18,965 bases of DNA from DATFXM01 sp035315885 (lineage in GTDB: Bacteria; Acidobacteriota; Blastocatellia; UBA7656). The translations under genes were made by a program, and so were the position numbers. The notes below the pieces were generated by a model that worked only from the letters and a program-made list of their open reading frames with translations, did not search any database and was not told the origin of the DNA. Shown here piece by piece: positions 1 to 6,593 of this stretch. The DNA lies in contig DATFXM010000191.1 in assembly GCA_035315885.1 (NCBI GenBank), positions 1 to 18,965 of the forward strand. The letters run 5' to 3'. Within the stretch, counting starts at the first letter, position 1, and each line of letters starts with the position of its first letter.

Positions 1-899
1 CCGCCGGTATTGTCAGTGCTACCGGCCGAGAGCTCAGAGAATCGCAATACAATCACTATATTCAAACTGACGCCTCGATCAATCCGGGCAACTCAGGCGG
101 TCCGCTCGTGAACATGCAGGGTGAAGTAATCGGAATCAACACGATGATTCTGACCGACGGGCCGTTGGGCCGCGGCAATGTGGGGATTGGTTTTGCGATC
201 ACCTCGAACATGGCGCGAGAGGTATTCAGCAAGCTGGCAGCAAACGGTCGAGTCGTACGGGGCTATCTCGGTGTATTGGTAGTCGAGCTGGACAAGTCTA
301 AGGCGCACGCGCTGGGACTGGAGCCGGACTCCGGGGTGTTCGTCGCCGATGTCCCAAGCAACACGCCCGCGTCCAACGCAGGACTCCAAGCCTCCGACGT
401 CATAACTGCCTTCGAGGGGAAGAAGGTCAAGATGCCGCGAGAGCTCACGGATGCCGTAGCGGCGACGCCAGTTGGGCAAAACGCGCGCGTGGAATTCATT
501 CGCGAAGGCAAACCTCAGACCGTCACCGTACGAATTGCGGAGCGGCCGAAGGACCTCAACGCACAACTCAACAGGCCCGATAGCGGCGGCGATGACGAGT
601 CCAGCAATGCTCAAGGCAGATTAGGAATCCAGGGCAGGACAGTAACGCCCGATGTGGCCGAGCAAGGAAAGCTCAGGATTCCGACTGGCGTGCTTGTTAT
701 GGACGTACAATCCGACGGCCCGGCTGGAGAAGCCGGAGTGCAACACGGTGACGTCATCCACCGCATAGACCGAACGCAGATAACCAGCGTAGAGGACCTG
801 GCGCAAGCCGTTAAACAGTTGCCGCCGGGTGAATACATGCTTCAGATAGAACGAAGAGGCGGAAGAATGCTCTACCTCACGGTTAACCTGGAAGAGTAG
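1..899 (+). CDS. htrA: HtrA/DegP-like serine protease with two PDZ domains, 5'-truncated
   Basis: The open frame runs in from the window edge (first full codon at base 3) and ends with TAG at 897-899. An internal ATG at 108 is not the real start, because the protease signature lies before it. The visible N-terminus ends the trypsin-like domain: the GNSGGPL motif puts the catalytic Ser codon at 93-95. The His and Asp of the triad and any signal peptide are off the left edge. PDZ1 covers roughly bases 250-545 (its GYLGV carboxylate-binding-type loop is near 262) and PDZ2 roughly 615-896. Between them is a Gly/Ser/Asp-rich linker. The family performs periplasmic protein quality control, cleaving or holding misfolded envelope proteins. 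Identification as an S1C protease is firm; which paralogue (DegP, DegQ, DegS or HtrA) cannot be told from this fragment. Confidence 0.95.
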   Translation, partial: AGIVSATGRELRESQYNHYIQTDASINPGNSGGPLVNMQGEVIGINTMILTDGPLGRGNVGIGFAITSNMAREVFSKLAANGRVVRGYLGVLVVELDKSKAHALGLEPDSGVFVADVPSNTPASNAGLQASDVITAFEGKKVKMPRELTDAVAATPVGQNARVEFIREGKPQTVTVRIAERPKDLNAQLNRPDSGGDDESSNAQGRLGIQGRTVTPDVAEQGKLRIPTGVLVMDVQSDGPAGEAGVQHGDVIHRIDRTQITSVEDLAQAVKQLPPGEYMLQIERRGGRMLYLTVNLEE

Positions 900-912
900 C
901 TGAGGACTGATT

Positions 913-963
913 GGTTTCTGGTTTTTGGGTTCTGGTTTCGAGTTTCTGATTTCTAGTTTCTGG
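913..963. repeat. Imperfect 7-bp tandem repeat, GGTTTCT type
   Basis: Seven consecutive heptamers can be laid out without gaps: GGTTTCT, GGTTTTT, GGGTTCT, GGTTTCG, AGTTTCT, GATTTCT, AGTTTCT. The tract lies between the convergent 3' ends of the protease gene and fabG, just after the protease stop codon. It is followed by a small hairpin, TACGGA-atac-TCCGTA, at 972-987. Neither is followed by a T-run, so a terminator role is not evident. Confidence 0.75.
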
Positions 964-991
964 CCTGTCAGTACGGAATACTCCGTAATGA

Positions 992-1017
992 GTTCCGGAC
1001 TCAGAACTCAGAACTCT
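992..1017. repeat. 7-bp tandem repeat, ACTCAGA type, touching the fabG stop codon
   Basis: After GTTCCGG come two perfect ACTCAGA units (999-1012) and a partial third. The third runs into the fabG stop codon, read as CTA at 1016-1018 on this strand. The same word family recurs near 1784-1811, 12192-12226, 16321-16425 and 18745-18782. Confidence 0.8.
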
Positions 1018-1762
1018 AAATAGCGAGGCCACCGTCGGCCTGAATGACCTGGCCGGTAATGTATCTCGCGTCGTCCGATAGCAGAAACGCTGCAATCCGG
1101 CCGACCTCCTGGGCGGAGCCATAACGCCCGAGCGGAATTTGCTCGAGCACCTTTTGCTTATATTCATCCGGCAACACACCGGTCATATCGGTTTCGATCA
1201 TGCCGAGGGCAAGCGCATTCACCGTCACCCCTCGTTTGGCTATCTCCTTTGCAAGCGCCTTCGTGAAACCGATCAGTCCCGCCTTCGACGCCGAGTAATT
1301 AGTCTGACCAGGCATGCCGACCAGGCCGCTGATCGAAGAGATATTTAGAATCGATCCTCTTCTTTGACGAACCATCACGGAAACCGCGGGCTTGGTGATA
1401 TTGAAAACTCCCTTCAGGTTCGTATCGATCACCGCGTCCCAATCCTGCTCGCTCATCATCATTATCAGTTTGTCGCGGGTTATGCCTGCGTTGTTCACCA
1501 AATAGTCCACCGAGCCAAACTCTGTCTTGACGGTTTTCACTACGCTCTCCGCGGCGCCTGAGTCTGAGGCGTCTGCCTGAAACGCCAGCGCCCTTCGGCC
1601 GGAGCGCTCGATTTCCGCAACCAGTTGGTCCGCCATTTCGCGATTGTGGCTATAAGTAAAACCGATGTTGGTACCACGTGACGCCAGTTCCATAGCGATC
1701 GCTCTGCCTATGCCGCGAGAACCGCCGGTTACGATTGCCGCACGACCTTCGAATTCCGACAT
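1016..1762 (-). CDS. fabG: 3-oxoacyl-[acyl-carrier-protein] reductase (SDR family)
   Basis: A 248-residue classical short-chain dehydrogenase, the usual length for FabG, which reduces 3-oxoacyl-ACP to 3-hydroxyacyl-ACP with NADPH in fatty-acid elongation. Visible are the nucleotide-binding TGGSRGIG at residues 12-19, NNAG at 90-93, and the catalytic set N115, S143, Y156 and K160 (YSASK). The C-terminal GQVIQADGGLAI is typical of FabG. GGGAGG lies a few bases before the ATG, so the start is secure. One oddity: the usual Pro-Gly of the NAVAPGFI-type motif after the active site reads ALALGMI, with Leu186 where Pro is expected; the codon is CTC, one base from CCC. The gene follows the racemase gene on the same strand after 113 bp and may be cotranscribed with it. 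Another SDR with a different substrate is possible. Confidence 0.9.
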   Translation of the reverse strand: MSEFEGRAAIVTGGSRGIGRAIAMELASRGTNIGFTYSHNREMADQLVAEIERSGRRALAFQADASDSGAAESVVKTVKTEFGSVDYLVNNAGITRDKLIMMMSEQDWDAVIDTNLKGVFNITKPAVSVMVRQRRGSILNISSISGLVGMPGQTNYSASKAGLIGFTKALAKEIAKRGVTVNALALGMIETDMTGVLPDEYKQKVLEQIPLGRYGSAQEVGRIAAFLLSDDARYITGQVIQADGGLAI

Positions 1763-1780
1763 CTACCCTCCCCGGGAAAG

Positions 1781-1811
1781 TCCTGAGTGCTGAGTTCTGA
1801 GTGCTGAGTAT
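1781..1811. repeat. 7-bp tandem repeat, TGAGTGC type
   Basis: TGAGTGC, TGAGTTC, TGAGTGC and TGAGTAT follow each other without gaps from 1784, preceded by GGAAAGTCC. They lie upstream of fabG, in the gap after the racemase gene. The orientation is opposite to the copy at the fabG 3' end, so fabG is bracketed by inverted copies. The rest of the 113-bp gap shows only the fabG ribosome-binding site. Confidence 0.8.
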
Positions 1812-1875
1812 GACTGCCCTTGGCAACATCGTCAGGAGCAGGTATCCGAAAACTCAGGAGCTCATGACTCTCGAG

Positions 1876-2994
1876 TTACAGCTTGAAGACCTCAGAACGC
1901 TTCACCAGCGACTCAATCCTTCTCTCATTCACTTGATAGCCGATGCCTGGTTCATTGCTAACGGTAATGGTCCCGTTACTGCTGACGGTGACCGGCGGAT
2001 CAATGATGTCTTCATCCCAATATCGCGCTGAAGCAGAGACATCTCCAGGCAACGTAAAACCGGGATGAGTCGACATCGCGATGTTGTGTGCGCGGCCGAC
2101 TCCTGACTCCAGCATTCCGCCGCACCAAACGGGGATGCCGTGACTAGAAGCGAACGCCTGAATCGATTTGGCTTCGGAGTGGCCCCCTACCCGCCCAAGC
2201 TTCACATTGATTATCTTGCACGAACCAAGCTGGTATGCATGCCTGGCGTCAGCGGTAGTGAGTACTGATTCATCCAAACAGATCCGTGTCTTTATTTGCT
2301 TCTGGAGCTCCGCGTGATCCACCAGGTCGTCCGGAGCAAGCGGCTGCTCGATCATCATCAGGTTGTATTCATCCAGGCGCTTGAACAGCGGCGCGTCATC
2401 CAGCGAATACGCCGAGTTGGCGTCTACCGTGAGCTTGATATCCGGGTACCGCTTACGGATTGCATCAACGAGCTGGACATCGCGTCCCGGCTTGATTTTG
2501 ACTTTGATTCGCTGGTAGCCCGATTCGACTTCGGTAGCCACCTTGTCGAGCAGTTGATCGGTTGTGTCTTGAAGTCCGATGGAAACGCCGCTGGCGATTT
2601 CTATTTGAGTGCCGCCGAGGTATTTCCAGAGCGGAGAGCCAGCCAGGCGAGCTTCCAGATCCCACAGTGCGGCTTCGACGGCGCCCTTGGCCATTCGATT
2701 TCCGCGGATGGGCGCTAGTACTTCATTGACGCTTGCTGCCTCGCCTATTCCATTTTCAGAGAGCATTGGAACAACGTATCCGGCTACGATGAGCCAGGCG
2801 GTGTCGATGGTCTCATGGTTATAGAACGGGTCTTCGCCGGCGGTGCATTCGCCGTAACCGGTCGCTCCTGACTTGTCAAAGACGCGCACGATCATGATTC
2901 TGCGTTCGGTTGTCCGCCCAAAGCTGGTCTCAAATGGAAATCTGAGAGGCAGTTCTATTTCGCGCAGTTCGATGCGCTCGATGTTTAGTTTCAT
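1876..2994 (-). CDS. menC: Enolase-superfamily N-acyl(succinyl)amino acid racemase / o-succinylbenzoate synthase
   Basis: A 372-residue member of the NSAR/OSBS branch of the muconate-lactonizing group. The N-terminal capping domain starts with RFPFETSFGRT. The barrel carries the catalytic KVK pair (K164/K166), the Mg ligands D191 (VDAN), E216 (IEQP) and D241 (LDES), and the second catalytic Lys K265 in NVKLGRVGG. Near the C-terminus are GGMLESGVGRAHN and LPGDVSAS. Databases often label such proteins menC. However, an Arg lies three residues after the second Lys (R268). From memory, the equivalent R266 of the Amycolatopsis enzyme is tied to racemase activity. The start codon overlaps the acyltransferase stop (TAATG), which implies translational coupling. 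No other menaquinone gene is in view, so I favour a role in converting D-amino acids through N-succinyl intermediates. The exact substrate is open. Confidence 0.88.
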   Translation of the reverse strand: MKLNIERIELREIELPLRFPFETSFGRTTERRIMIVRVFDKSGATGYGECTAGEDPFYNHETIDTAWLIVAGYVVPMLSENGIGEAASVNEVLAPIRGNRMAKGAVEAALWDLEARLAGSPLWKYLGGTQIEIASGVSIGLQDTTDQLLDKVATEVESGYQRIKVKIKPGRDVQLVDAIRKRYPDIKLTVDANSAYSLDDAPLFKRLDEYNLMMIEQPLAPDDLVDHAELQKQIKTRICLDESVLTTADARHAYQLGSCKIINVKLGRVGGHSEAKSIQAFASSHGIPVWCGGMLESGVGRAHNIAMSTHPGFTLPGDVSASARYWDEDIIDPPVTVSSNGTITVSNEPGIGYQVNERRIESLVKRSEVFKL

Positions 2995-3800
2995 TATCGC
3001 TTGTTGGCCCCGTTGGTCTGGATCCCCTCATAAGCATCAAAGTTGAATTGTTGTTCGTCTTCCGCGAACAGGTAGCGGCTCTGGTTTGAAGCTGGATCGC
3101 GCTCGAACCCTTTGACTATCAGGCCTCGGGCGAGCTGCGCTTTGAAGGCATCGCGCACGTTCAGCACCCATTGGGTGTGCGCTTCCACCGATTCGTCCTG
3201 TATTCGGTTGATGTCCGAAGGAATGGTCACCGAACCTTCCACGTGATCGATTCGCGCTAGCCGCTGCTCCAACGCGGTCCTTACGTGCGCGGAGTTCACC
3301 CACCACTCGGCAAAGATTCTGTCGGAAGGAACTCCCGGTGCGAACACTCGGGACAGACCTTCGCTGTAGTAGTTCGGCTCGTAGCGTTTAATGATGGCCC
3401 CGAGTTTATTGATGTTCAGATGGGCGTTGCGCGACTGCAATGGGTCGAAAGTCCAGATGACGAGTGGGATTCCAGCTTCGATCGCGAACTTGCGCTGCGC
3501 GAGTTTCATACGCATTCCGATGTCCTGATGGCGCATGTCCTCGAGCACCGCAGCAAGATGCGAGTGAAATACTACGTGTCGGCCCATCAGGGCAAGCATT
3601 GTATGGACAAAGCCAACGAGTCGTCCGGTGGAATCGAATGCGCCGATTGTTGGTGCCTTGCAGGCCTTGGAGATCATATAAAGCCTGATGGGCATGATAC
3701 CGATATCGTCGTCCTTCCAGACTTCCCTTTCGAGATCGATGCATTGCTGGAAATCTTCGACGGAGACGCACTCCCGGATGGTCACGGCGGCCTCGGGCAT
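2994..3800 (-). CDS. GNAT-family N-acyltransferase, probable partner of the racemase (COG3375-like)
   Basis: 268 residues from the ATG at 3798-3800. The frame stays open upstream to 3995, but that extension is a translated low-complexity repeat rich in Arg, Pro and Ser, and a promoter sits directly before 3800. The protein begins MPEAAVTIRECVSVEDFQ. The acetyl-CoA/acyl-CoA-binding region near RHQDIGMRMK fits the GNAT Q/R-x-x-G-x-G/A loop loosely. Downstream come the FDPLQSRNAHLNINKLGA and YYSEGLS segments that I associate with the predicted GNAT group COG3375. Genes of this group sit next to N-succinylamino acid racemase genes in several phyla and are thought to N-succinylate D-amino acids. 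The stop codon overlaps the racemase start by one base. The GNAT fold is confident; the succinyl-CoA and D-amino-acid substrates are inferred from context. Confidence 0.85.
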   Translation of the reverse strand: MPEAAVTIRECVSVEDFQQCIDLEREVWKDDDIGIMPIRLYMISKACKAPTIGAFDSTGRLVGFVHTMLALMGRHVVFHSHLAAVLEDMRHQDIGMRMKLAQRKFAIEAGIPLVIWTFDPLQSRNAHLNINKLGAIIKRYEPNYYSEGLSRVFAPGVPSDRIFAEWWVNSAHVRTALEQRLARIDHVEGSVTIPSDINRIQDESVEAHTQWVLNVRDAFKAQLARGLIVKGFERDPASNQSRYLFAEDEQQFNFDAYEGIQTNGANKR

Positions 3801-3808
3801 AGTTGTGC

Positions 3809-3838
3809 AGTATAAATGAGCGGCAAAAGAGGGCTCAA
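3809..3838 (-). promoter_or_regulatory. Likely sigma-70-type promoter of the GNAT-racemase operon, near-leaderless
   Basis: Read on the minus strand, TTGAGC (3838-3833), an 18-base spacer and TATACT (3814-3809) precede the ATG by 8 bases. The start point would fall at or within a base or two of the ATG, and no Shine-Dalgarno sequence is present. This predicts a leaderless or nearly leaderless message. Confidence 0.55.
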
Positions 3839-3851
3839 GGGGGGATGAGGG

Positions 3852-3906
3852 ACGGGGACGCGGAGAGGAAAGGAGAAGGGGCGAAGGGGCGAAGCGGCGA
3901 CGAGGA
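3852..3906. repeat. Period-8 tract, pyrimidine-rich on the minus strand
   Basis: On the minus strand the octamers CGCTTCGC, CCCTTCGC and CCCTTCTC (3896-3873) follow without gaps and fit NNNNTCNC. They fade into looser copies towards the GNAT gene. This is one half of an inverted pair in the divergent promoter region. Confidence 0.65.
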
Positions 3907-3944
3907 GAAGTCGTACTGGGGACCCGTACTTGTGGCGCTGTCTC

Positions 3945-4010
3945 TCCTCTCCGCGTCTCCGCTTCCCTGCGTCTCCGTGTCGCCCCTTCGCCCATTCGCG
4001 TCTTCCTCGC
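3945..4010. repeat. Period-8 tract, pyrimidine-rich on the plus strand
   Basis: Six gapless octamers at 3952-3999 all fit NNNNTCNC: CGCGTCTC, CGCTTCCC, TGCGTCTC, CGTGTCGC, CCCTTCGC and CCATTCGC. The tract lies 50-100 bp upstream of the FHA gene and mirrors the tract at 3852-3906 on the other strand. Confidence 0.75.
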
Positions 4011-4039
4011 ACCCCCTCATCTCCGCCAACTGCGCGTGC

Positions 4040-4045
4040 TATACT
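4040..4045 (+). promoter_or_regulatory. Possible -10 element of the FHA-PBP-RodA operon
   Basis: TATACT lies 7 bases before the ATG at 4053, the same -10 word and almost the same spacing as in the divergent GNAT gene. No good -35 is seen (TCATCT at the expected distance is poor) and there is no Shine-Dalgarno sequence, so a leaderless message is predicted. Confidence 0.45.
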
Positions 4046-4052
4046 CACCTCA

Positions 4053-4817
4053 ATGCCAGGGTCGAATGAAAAGTTCCTGGATCGGGCGGAGACCTTAGCC
4101 AGAAAAGTTCTCAGCCGAATCGCCCCAAAAGGCAGCGAATCCATTTCCTCCGAAGACAGCCGCCAGCTCGCACCAGGCCAACTCGCTGATCTGGTCACCA
4201 GGCTCGAAGACGCCGTCGAAGACAACCTCAAGCGCGAAACAAAAGACGCTTCACCCCTTGCCCCCGATCAATTCAGGGTCGCTCTCACCTACGAGGAAAC
4301 TTCCGGCTTCACAGAACAGTACATGCAAGCAGTGGCAGACCAACTGTCAAACGAAGTCAAGGAGTACATCGTAGACAGACGATACCGTGCCGGAGGCCGC
4401 ATCGTAGTTGAAGTTGTCCGAGACGTTCTCGCACGTGAAACCACAGTAAAAGCGGGCTTCGACTCTGAACGCGGGCCGCAAGTCAGCGAAGCCACGCCCT
4501 CAGTTTCCTCGCGCAAGCTAATGCTCACGTTGCCCGACGCATCACGCTTCGAACTGAATCTCAGCGCCGAACGCGGCCCCGTTTCGATTGGCCGCGCCGC
4601 TGGAAGCACAATCCGCATCGATGATCCAAGCATCTCGCGCACTCATTGCTCTCTGGCACTCAAGGGCGATGGTCGAGTTGTTGTCTCAGATTTGGGCAGC
4701 GCAAATGGTACTGCGGTGAACGGCAACCTGCTTGAAGCCGGGCAGTCTTCGAACATCAACACCGGCGATTCATTACGCGTAGGCGATCTCGTGCTATCGG
4801 TGGTCGAGATATCTTGA
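4053..4817 (+). CDS. FHA-domain protein with DUF3662/FhaA-like N-terminus
   Basis: 254 residues from the ATG at 4053. An in-frame ATG at 3930 would add a Pro/Arg/Ser-rich stretch that is only translated repeat DNA, and a TATACT box sits 7 bp before 4053. Residues about 5-130 are a helical then alpha/beta region resembling the DUF3662 part of actinobacterial FhaA. Residues about 156-254 form an FHA domain with the phosphothreonine-binding signature GR (180-181), SISRTH (S195, H198) and SANGT (N218). The role is probably to tie a phosphorylated partner to wall synthesis: the next two genes are a transpeptidase and a SEDS polymerase, 12 bp and then overlapping. No transmembrane segment is seen, so it should be cytoplasmic. 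The FHA call is firm; the DUF3662 match is by resemblance. Confidence 0.88.
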   Translation: MPGSNEKFLDRAETLARKVLSRIAPKGSESISSEDSRQLAPGQLADLVTRLEDAVEDNLKRETKDASPLAPDQFRVALTYEETSGFTEQYMQAVADQLSNEVKEYIVDRRYRAGGRIVVEVVRDVLARETTVKAGFDSERGPQVSEATPSVSSRKLMLTLPDASRFELNLSAERGPVSIGRAAGSTIRIDDPSISRTHCSLALKGDGRVVVSDLGSANGTAVNGNLLEAGQSSNINTGDSLRVGDLVLSVVEIS

Positions 4818-4829
4818 AAAGACGAACGT

Positions 4830-6593
4830 ATGCTGATCCCGTTAGCCCTCACGATTAGCTTTACCATCCTACTTCTCGCATCAACGATATTCATCGCTCG
4901 TCGCGCGTGGCGTGCACGAAACAATGGGAGCGCAGTGAATGCGGCTTCGGGTGAGGTAACCTCCACGGCTTCGGCGCTCTCTGCGAATCAGTGGATTCGC
5001 GCGTCCCGCTCGACGTTCCTGATCCTGGTTGTCGTCGTCTTCGCATTTCATTCCTACTGGGTGTTCTGGGCAGATTCGAGCAAGGACTCGCGATTCGTAA
5101 AAGCGCGTGCGCTTGACGCCAGGAACAGGAGGCTTGCGGAAAGCGGTTTGAAGGGTTGGGTGTTTGACCGCAGCGGAAAGTTGGAAAACGCGCTGATCCG
5201 ATACCGTTATGACGGACGATCTCTGGTACGCGAGTATCCTCTTGGAAGAGCAGGTGTCCACATCACCGGTTTCTCCGATTTTGTCTATGGCGCAGGAGGT
5301 ATTGAAGCAGCATACCGCGACTGGCTCACACAGCCCGCAAGTACATACAATCGTCTTACATCGCCTTATCCGGTTGGCAAGGATCTGCAAGTTTCTATGG
5401 ATTCCGAGCTTCAGCGCGAAGTGTTCAAGGAGATCGAGTCATCGGGTAAGCCGGGCGCGGCAGTAGTGCTGCTCCTTCCCTCTAATGAAGTTCTCGCGAT
5501 GGCATCCACACCCAGTTTCGAGCCGGGAGCATTTCAGGATGAAGCGCGATGGAGGGACCTTGTTGAGCAGGCTGACGATCCTGCGACCCAACCGATAAGT
5601 CCCCTCGTGAATCGAGCGCTCGGTACACTGGTTACCGGTGGGCCGGCTTTTTACTACAGGCCGGGCTCGACATTCAAAACTTTCATAGCTGCCGTAGCGC
5701 TTGACTCAGGAGTGACCGGCGAAAGGTTCACGTGCAAGTCAGAGGGCTACACCGCGCCCAGCGCGAGCCGGCCGATCAGGGACTACGGCGGCGAAGTGCA
5801 CGGCACGATGGGGCTCAAGGATGCGTTTCGACTTTCCTGCAACCAATACTTTGCACAACTCGGAGTCAAGCTTGGACGACAGCGTCTTGAAGAATATGCC
5901 AGGCGCCTTCGTTACTTAACCGATCCCGACGCAGCCGCTACGCGTGACGCGAAGTTGTGGCAAATCAGTCACGGTGATCAGGATCGATTCGACTACGTGT
6001 TCGCCTCACCGGCTGCGAGAATGCACCTCGGTCGTGGTTCAACCGACTATGACATCGCGTTGCAGAGTTTCGGTCAGGGCTACGACGACTTCACGGTGAT
6101 GTCGATGGCGTTGCTTGCGTCAGCGGTGGCGTCGCCGGAAGGGGCTCTCAGTGCTCCCACCTTTGAATCAAACGCAACCCGGAAACCGATGTCTTCATTC
6201 ATCTCGGCGAAGGCGGCCGAAGAGCTCCGCGCGATGATGCGTTCGGTAGTGGAGAGCGGCACCGCCGCGGGAGTGTTCGATGCCCGTATTCCAGTCGCGG
6301 GGAAGACGGGAACTGCTGACCGAGATGTTCTGGTTTACGACCGCCAGGGGAGACCAGTTATCGATCGCGACCCTCAAGGAAAACAACATACAAGAACTCA
6401 AGGTTCCACCGATTCCTGGTTCATTGGATTTGCTCCGGCGGACAAGCCCCGGATTGCTCTTGCCGTCGTTGTCGAAAACGGCGGCCAGGGCGCGAAAACA
6501 GCGGCGCCGATCGCCAAGAGAATAGTCGATCGATGTTCGGCGCTGGGCTATTTCAGCGGCGGTGCCCCGCAAGTCGCAACTGGAGGTCGCTGA
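4830..6593 (+). CDS. Class B penicillin-binding protein (PbpA/FtsI-like transpeptidase)
   Basis: 587 residues. Hydrophobic segments at about 3-22 and 62-80 suggest two membrane passes or a hairpin before the extracytoplasmic part. A short non-catalytic segment follows (GWVFDRSG near 109, then HITGF and YGAGGIEAAY near 144-162), much like mycobacterial PbpA and lacking the large dimerisation domain of PBP2. The transpeptidase domain has all three motifs: STFK (S280, K283), SCN (S336, N338) and KTG (492-494). It should cross-link peptidoglycan made by the SEDS protein encoded next. The ATG lies 12 bp after the FHA gene with only a weak ribosome-binding site, which suggests coupling. Two hydrophobic segments at the N-terminus instead of one is unusual for class B PBPs. 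Elongation versus division role cannot be decided. Confidence 0.92.
   Translation: MLIPLALTISFTILLLASTIFIARRAWRARNNGSAVNAASGEVTSTASALSANQWIRASRSTFLILVVVVFAFHSYWVFWADSSKDSRFVKARALDARNRRLAESGLKGWVFDRSGKLENALIRYRYDGRSLVREYPLGRAGVHITGFSDFVYGAGGIEAAYRDWLTQPASTYNRLTSPYPVGKDLQVSMDSELQREVFKEIESSGKPGAAVVLLLPSNEVLAMASTPSFEPGAFQDEARWRDLVEQADDPATQPISPLVNRALGTLVTGGPAFYYRPGSTFKTFIAAVALDSGVTGERFTCKSEGYTAPSASRPIRDYGGEVHGTMGLKDAFRLSCNQYFAQLGVKLGRQRLEEYARRLRYLTDPDAAATRDAKLWQISHGDQDRFDYVFASPAARMHLGRGSTDYDIALQSFGQGYDDFTVMSMALLASAVASPEGALSAPTFESNATRKPMSSFISAKAAEELRAMMRSVVESGTAAGVFDARIPVAGKTGTADRDVLVYDRQGRPVIDRDPQGKQHTRTQGSTDSWFIGFAPADKPRIALAVVVENGGQGAKTAAPIAKRIVDRCSALGYFSGGAPQVATGGR

Noticed and set aside
3285..3815. 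176-residue open frame opposite the GNAT gene
   Set aside because: It is antisense to a coupled gene with family motifs, and no ribosome-binding site was noted.
3801..3995. N-terminal extension of the GNAT reading frame by 65 residues
   Set aside because: The extension is Arg/Pro/Ser-rich translated period-8 repeat, and a promoter with its -10 box lies directly before the inner ATG at 3800.
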